From CALMEC01 sp963765105 (GTDB lineage Bacteria > Actinomycetota > Thermoleophilia > Miltoncostaeales > Miltoncostaeaceae): a stretch of 64,000 nt of DNA. Made by a program: the position numbers and the translations under genes. The notes beneath the pieces were generated by a model. The model was not told the DNA's origin. It searched no databases and was given only the letters and a program-made list of their open reading frames with translations. Location: positions 1 through 64,000 of the forward strand of contig CAVXUW010000003.1 of assembly GCA_963765105.1 (NCBI GenBank), in the 5' to 3' direction. Each line of letters begins with the position of its first letter. Positions within the stretch are counted from its first letter, which is position 1. Positions 63,276-64,000 of this stretch are shown here, in pieces.

Positions 63276-63680
63276 ATGCCCGCCGTCAAGCAATCACCTC
63301 GCAAAGCCCGGGGTCCACTCAGGCCGCTCAACCACCGGCGGACCCAGACCACCCCGACGACGACACCCCCTGTCACCGGCTTCCCGAGTGGTTCAGGGAC
63401 GCTCACCCCGAATGAGGCGGACCTCGATAACACCACCGGCTTCGATTACCTCGGGTGGTTCACGGTGAGCGCCGAGGGATGCACCGTCCAATTCGGCATC
63501 GAGCAGCAGCGCTACTTCCTTGCGCTGACGGCGCCCAACTACAACGCCCTGGTTTCGATGCTGCTGGCGTGCTGGATCGATCGACACAAGGTCAGCCTGA
63601 GGTACCGGAACCCCTTGCTCAACGGAGTGAGCCAGGACCCGAACCCTCCGCTCAGCATCCTGTCCCTCGTCACGATCTAA
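63276..63680 (+). CDS. Unknown protein with a basic, disordered N-terminus
   Basis: A 134-residue protein from ATG 63276, seven bases after AAGGAG. Residues 1-45 are Lys/Arg/Thr/Pro-rich and probably unstructured. Residues 55-134 form a compact domain: FDYLGWFTVSAEGCTVQFGI, FLALTAPNYNALVSMLLACW and VSLRYRNPLLNGV. I recognise no family. The frame is intact. Codon use is slightly less GC-extreme than in the housekeeping region, in keeping with acquired DNA. It is 28 bases from the next gene on the same strand, which suggests one transcript. Confidence 0.65.
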   Translation: MPAVKQSPRKARGPLRPLNHRRTQTTPTTTPPVTGFPSGSGTLTPNEADLDNTTGFDYLGWFTVSAEGCTVQFGIEQQRYFLALTAPNYNALVSMLLACWIDRHKVSLRYRNPLLNGVSQDPNPPLSILSLVTI

Positions 63681-63708
63681 TCAACGCCACCAGGCAAGGG
63701 AGATAAGC

Positions 63709-64000
63709 GTGGCAATCTCAACGAGTTCCTCTGTGGCCGCGTTGGGACCGTTCACTCCACAGGTCGGAGACCTGCTCAACCCCGCGGTGCTGGAAGCAAA
63801 GAAGGCCGACTGGAAGAACCCCACGCGCCTTCTGGCCAAAGCTTCGGCCTCGAACTTCGGACTCAGGTCCGCCGAGTTCTCGATCTTCGATCTGTGGTGG
63901 GAGTTGTCGATCCCGGCACGGGAGCTACACGACGCCGAGCACACGTCCGATGGCTCGGGCGCGATCGATTCGGAGGTGAAAGAAGCCTTTGCCCGGCTGG
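63709..64000 (+). CDS. Unknown protein, 5' part only (window ends inside)
   Basis: The frame opens at GTG 63709, six bases after AAGGGAG, and stays open to the window end (97 codons). The visible part begins VAISTSSSVAALGPFTPQVG, continues with LLNPAVLEAKKADWKNPTRL and SAEFSIFDLWWELSIPAREL, and is predicted to be helical with no signal peptide. No family is recognised. It is probably co-transcribed with the preceding gene. Confidence 0.65.
   Translation, partial: MAISTSSSVAALGPFTPQVGDLLNPAVLEAKKADWKNPTRLLAKASASNFGLRSAEFSIFDLWWELSIPARELHDAEHTSDGSGAIDSEVKEAFARL

Noticed and set aside
1..64000. CRISPR array or insertion sequence
   Set aside because: No regularly spaced direct repeats and no transposase-like protein or paired terminal repeats were seen anywhere in the window.

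Overview
This window is GC-rich, mostly tightly packed DNA from an actinobacterium. Evidence includes the F420-type luciferase-like oxidoreductase, MshD-like tandem acetyltransferase, DM13 and lysyl-oxidase-like secreted proteins, SARP/BTAD regulators, the PurL/PurQ/PurS form of FGAM synthase and frequent GTG/TTG starts. Gene content would suit a deep lineage such as Thermoleophilia, but that placement is only an inference. Genes abut or overlap by 1-4 bases (ATGA, GTGA, TGATG) in nearly every operon.

Region 1 (1-21 kb) is mixed housekeeping and envelope functions: small membrane protein, cupin, M23 peptidase, lysyl-oxidase-like protein, an intact vapBC-type pair, a CDF zinc transporter, a TauE/SafE transporter, B12-dependent methionine synthase (metH), GNAT, EamA, S9 peptidase, SbcCD nuclease, alanine dehydrogenase and a trypsin-like protease. 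Region 2 (21-35 kb) is the purine de novo cluster read leftwards: purC-purS-purQ-purL-purF-purM-purN-purH, and, after an alcohol dehydrogenase, FmdB and methyltransferase interruption, purD-purB. purA lies further on. Region 3 (35-53 kb) holds a decayed secreted-protein fragment, a second vapBC pair with a frameshifted toxin, an ABC exporter, a DM13 protein, a diguanylate cyclase, and a long leftward run rpsF-ssb-rplI-dnaB-purA-htrA-LLM-DUF1737-metZ. The usual rpsR between ssb and rplI is missing, and rpsF appears to start at ATC. A frameshifted phosphoesterase and a TetR-controlled DUF418/MFS operon follow.

Region 4 begins at a selenocysteine tRNA gene (52971-53063). Beyond it the character changes. 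From 53.1 to 63.1 kb there are a few intact small genes (SnoaL-like, nitroreductase-like, DUF1059) among genes broken by multiple frame changes: a giant STAND/BTAD regulator, an AbiEi/AbiEii abortive-infection pair, an enoyl-CoA hydratase, a second BTAD regulator and the helicase end of a MobF/TrwC-type relaxase. This reads as a decaying mobile island next to tRNA-Sec, though local sequencing indels must be excluded. The last kilobase carries two intact rightward genes I do not recognise, the second cut by the window end.

Most interesting for follow-up: the tRNA-Sec and the broken mobile/defence island beside it; the rpsF ATC start; the missing rpsR; two vapBC loci sharing GATGC/GCATC operator repeats; a double TetR operator; and a phosphoesterase 3'-end remnant just before tRNA-Sec. 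No CRISPR array, insertion sequence, riboswitch or intein was seen.
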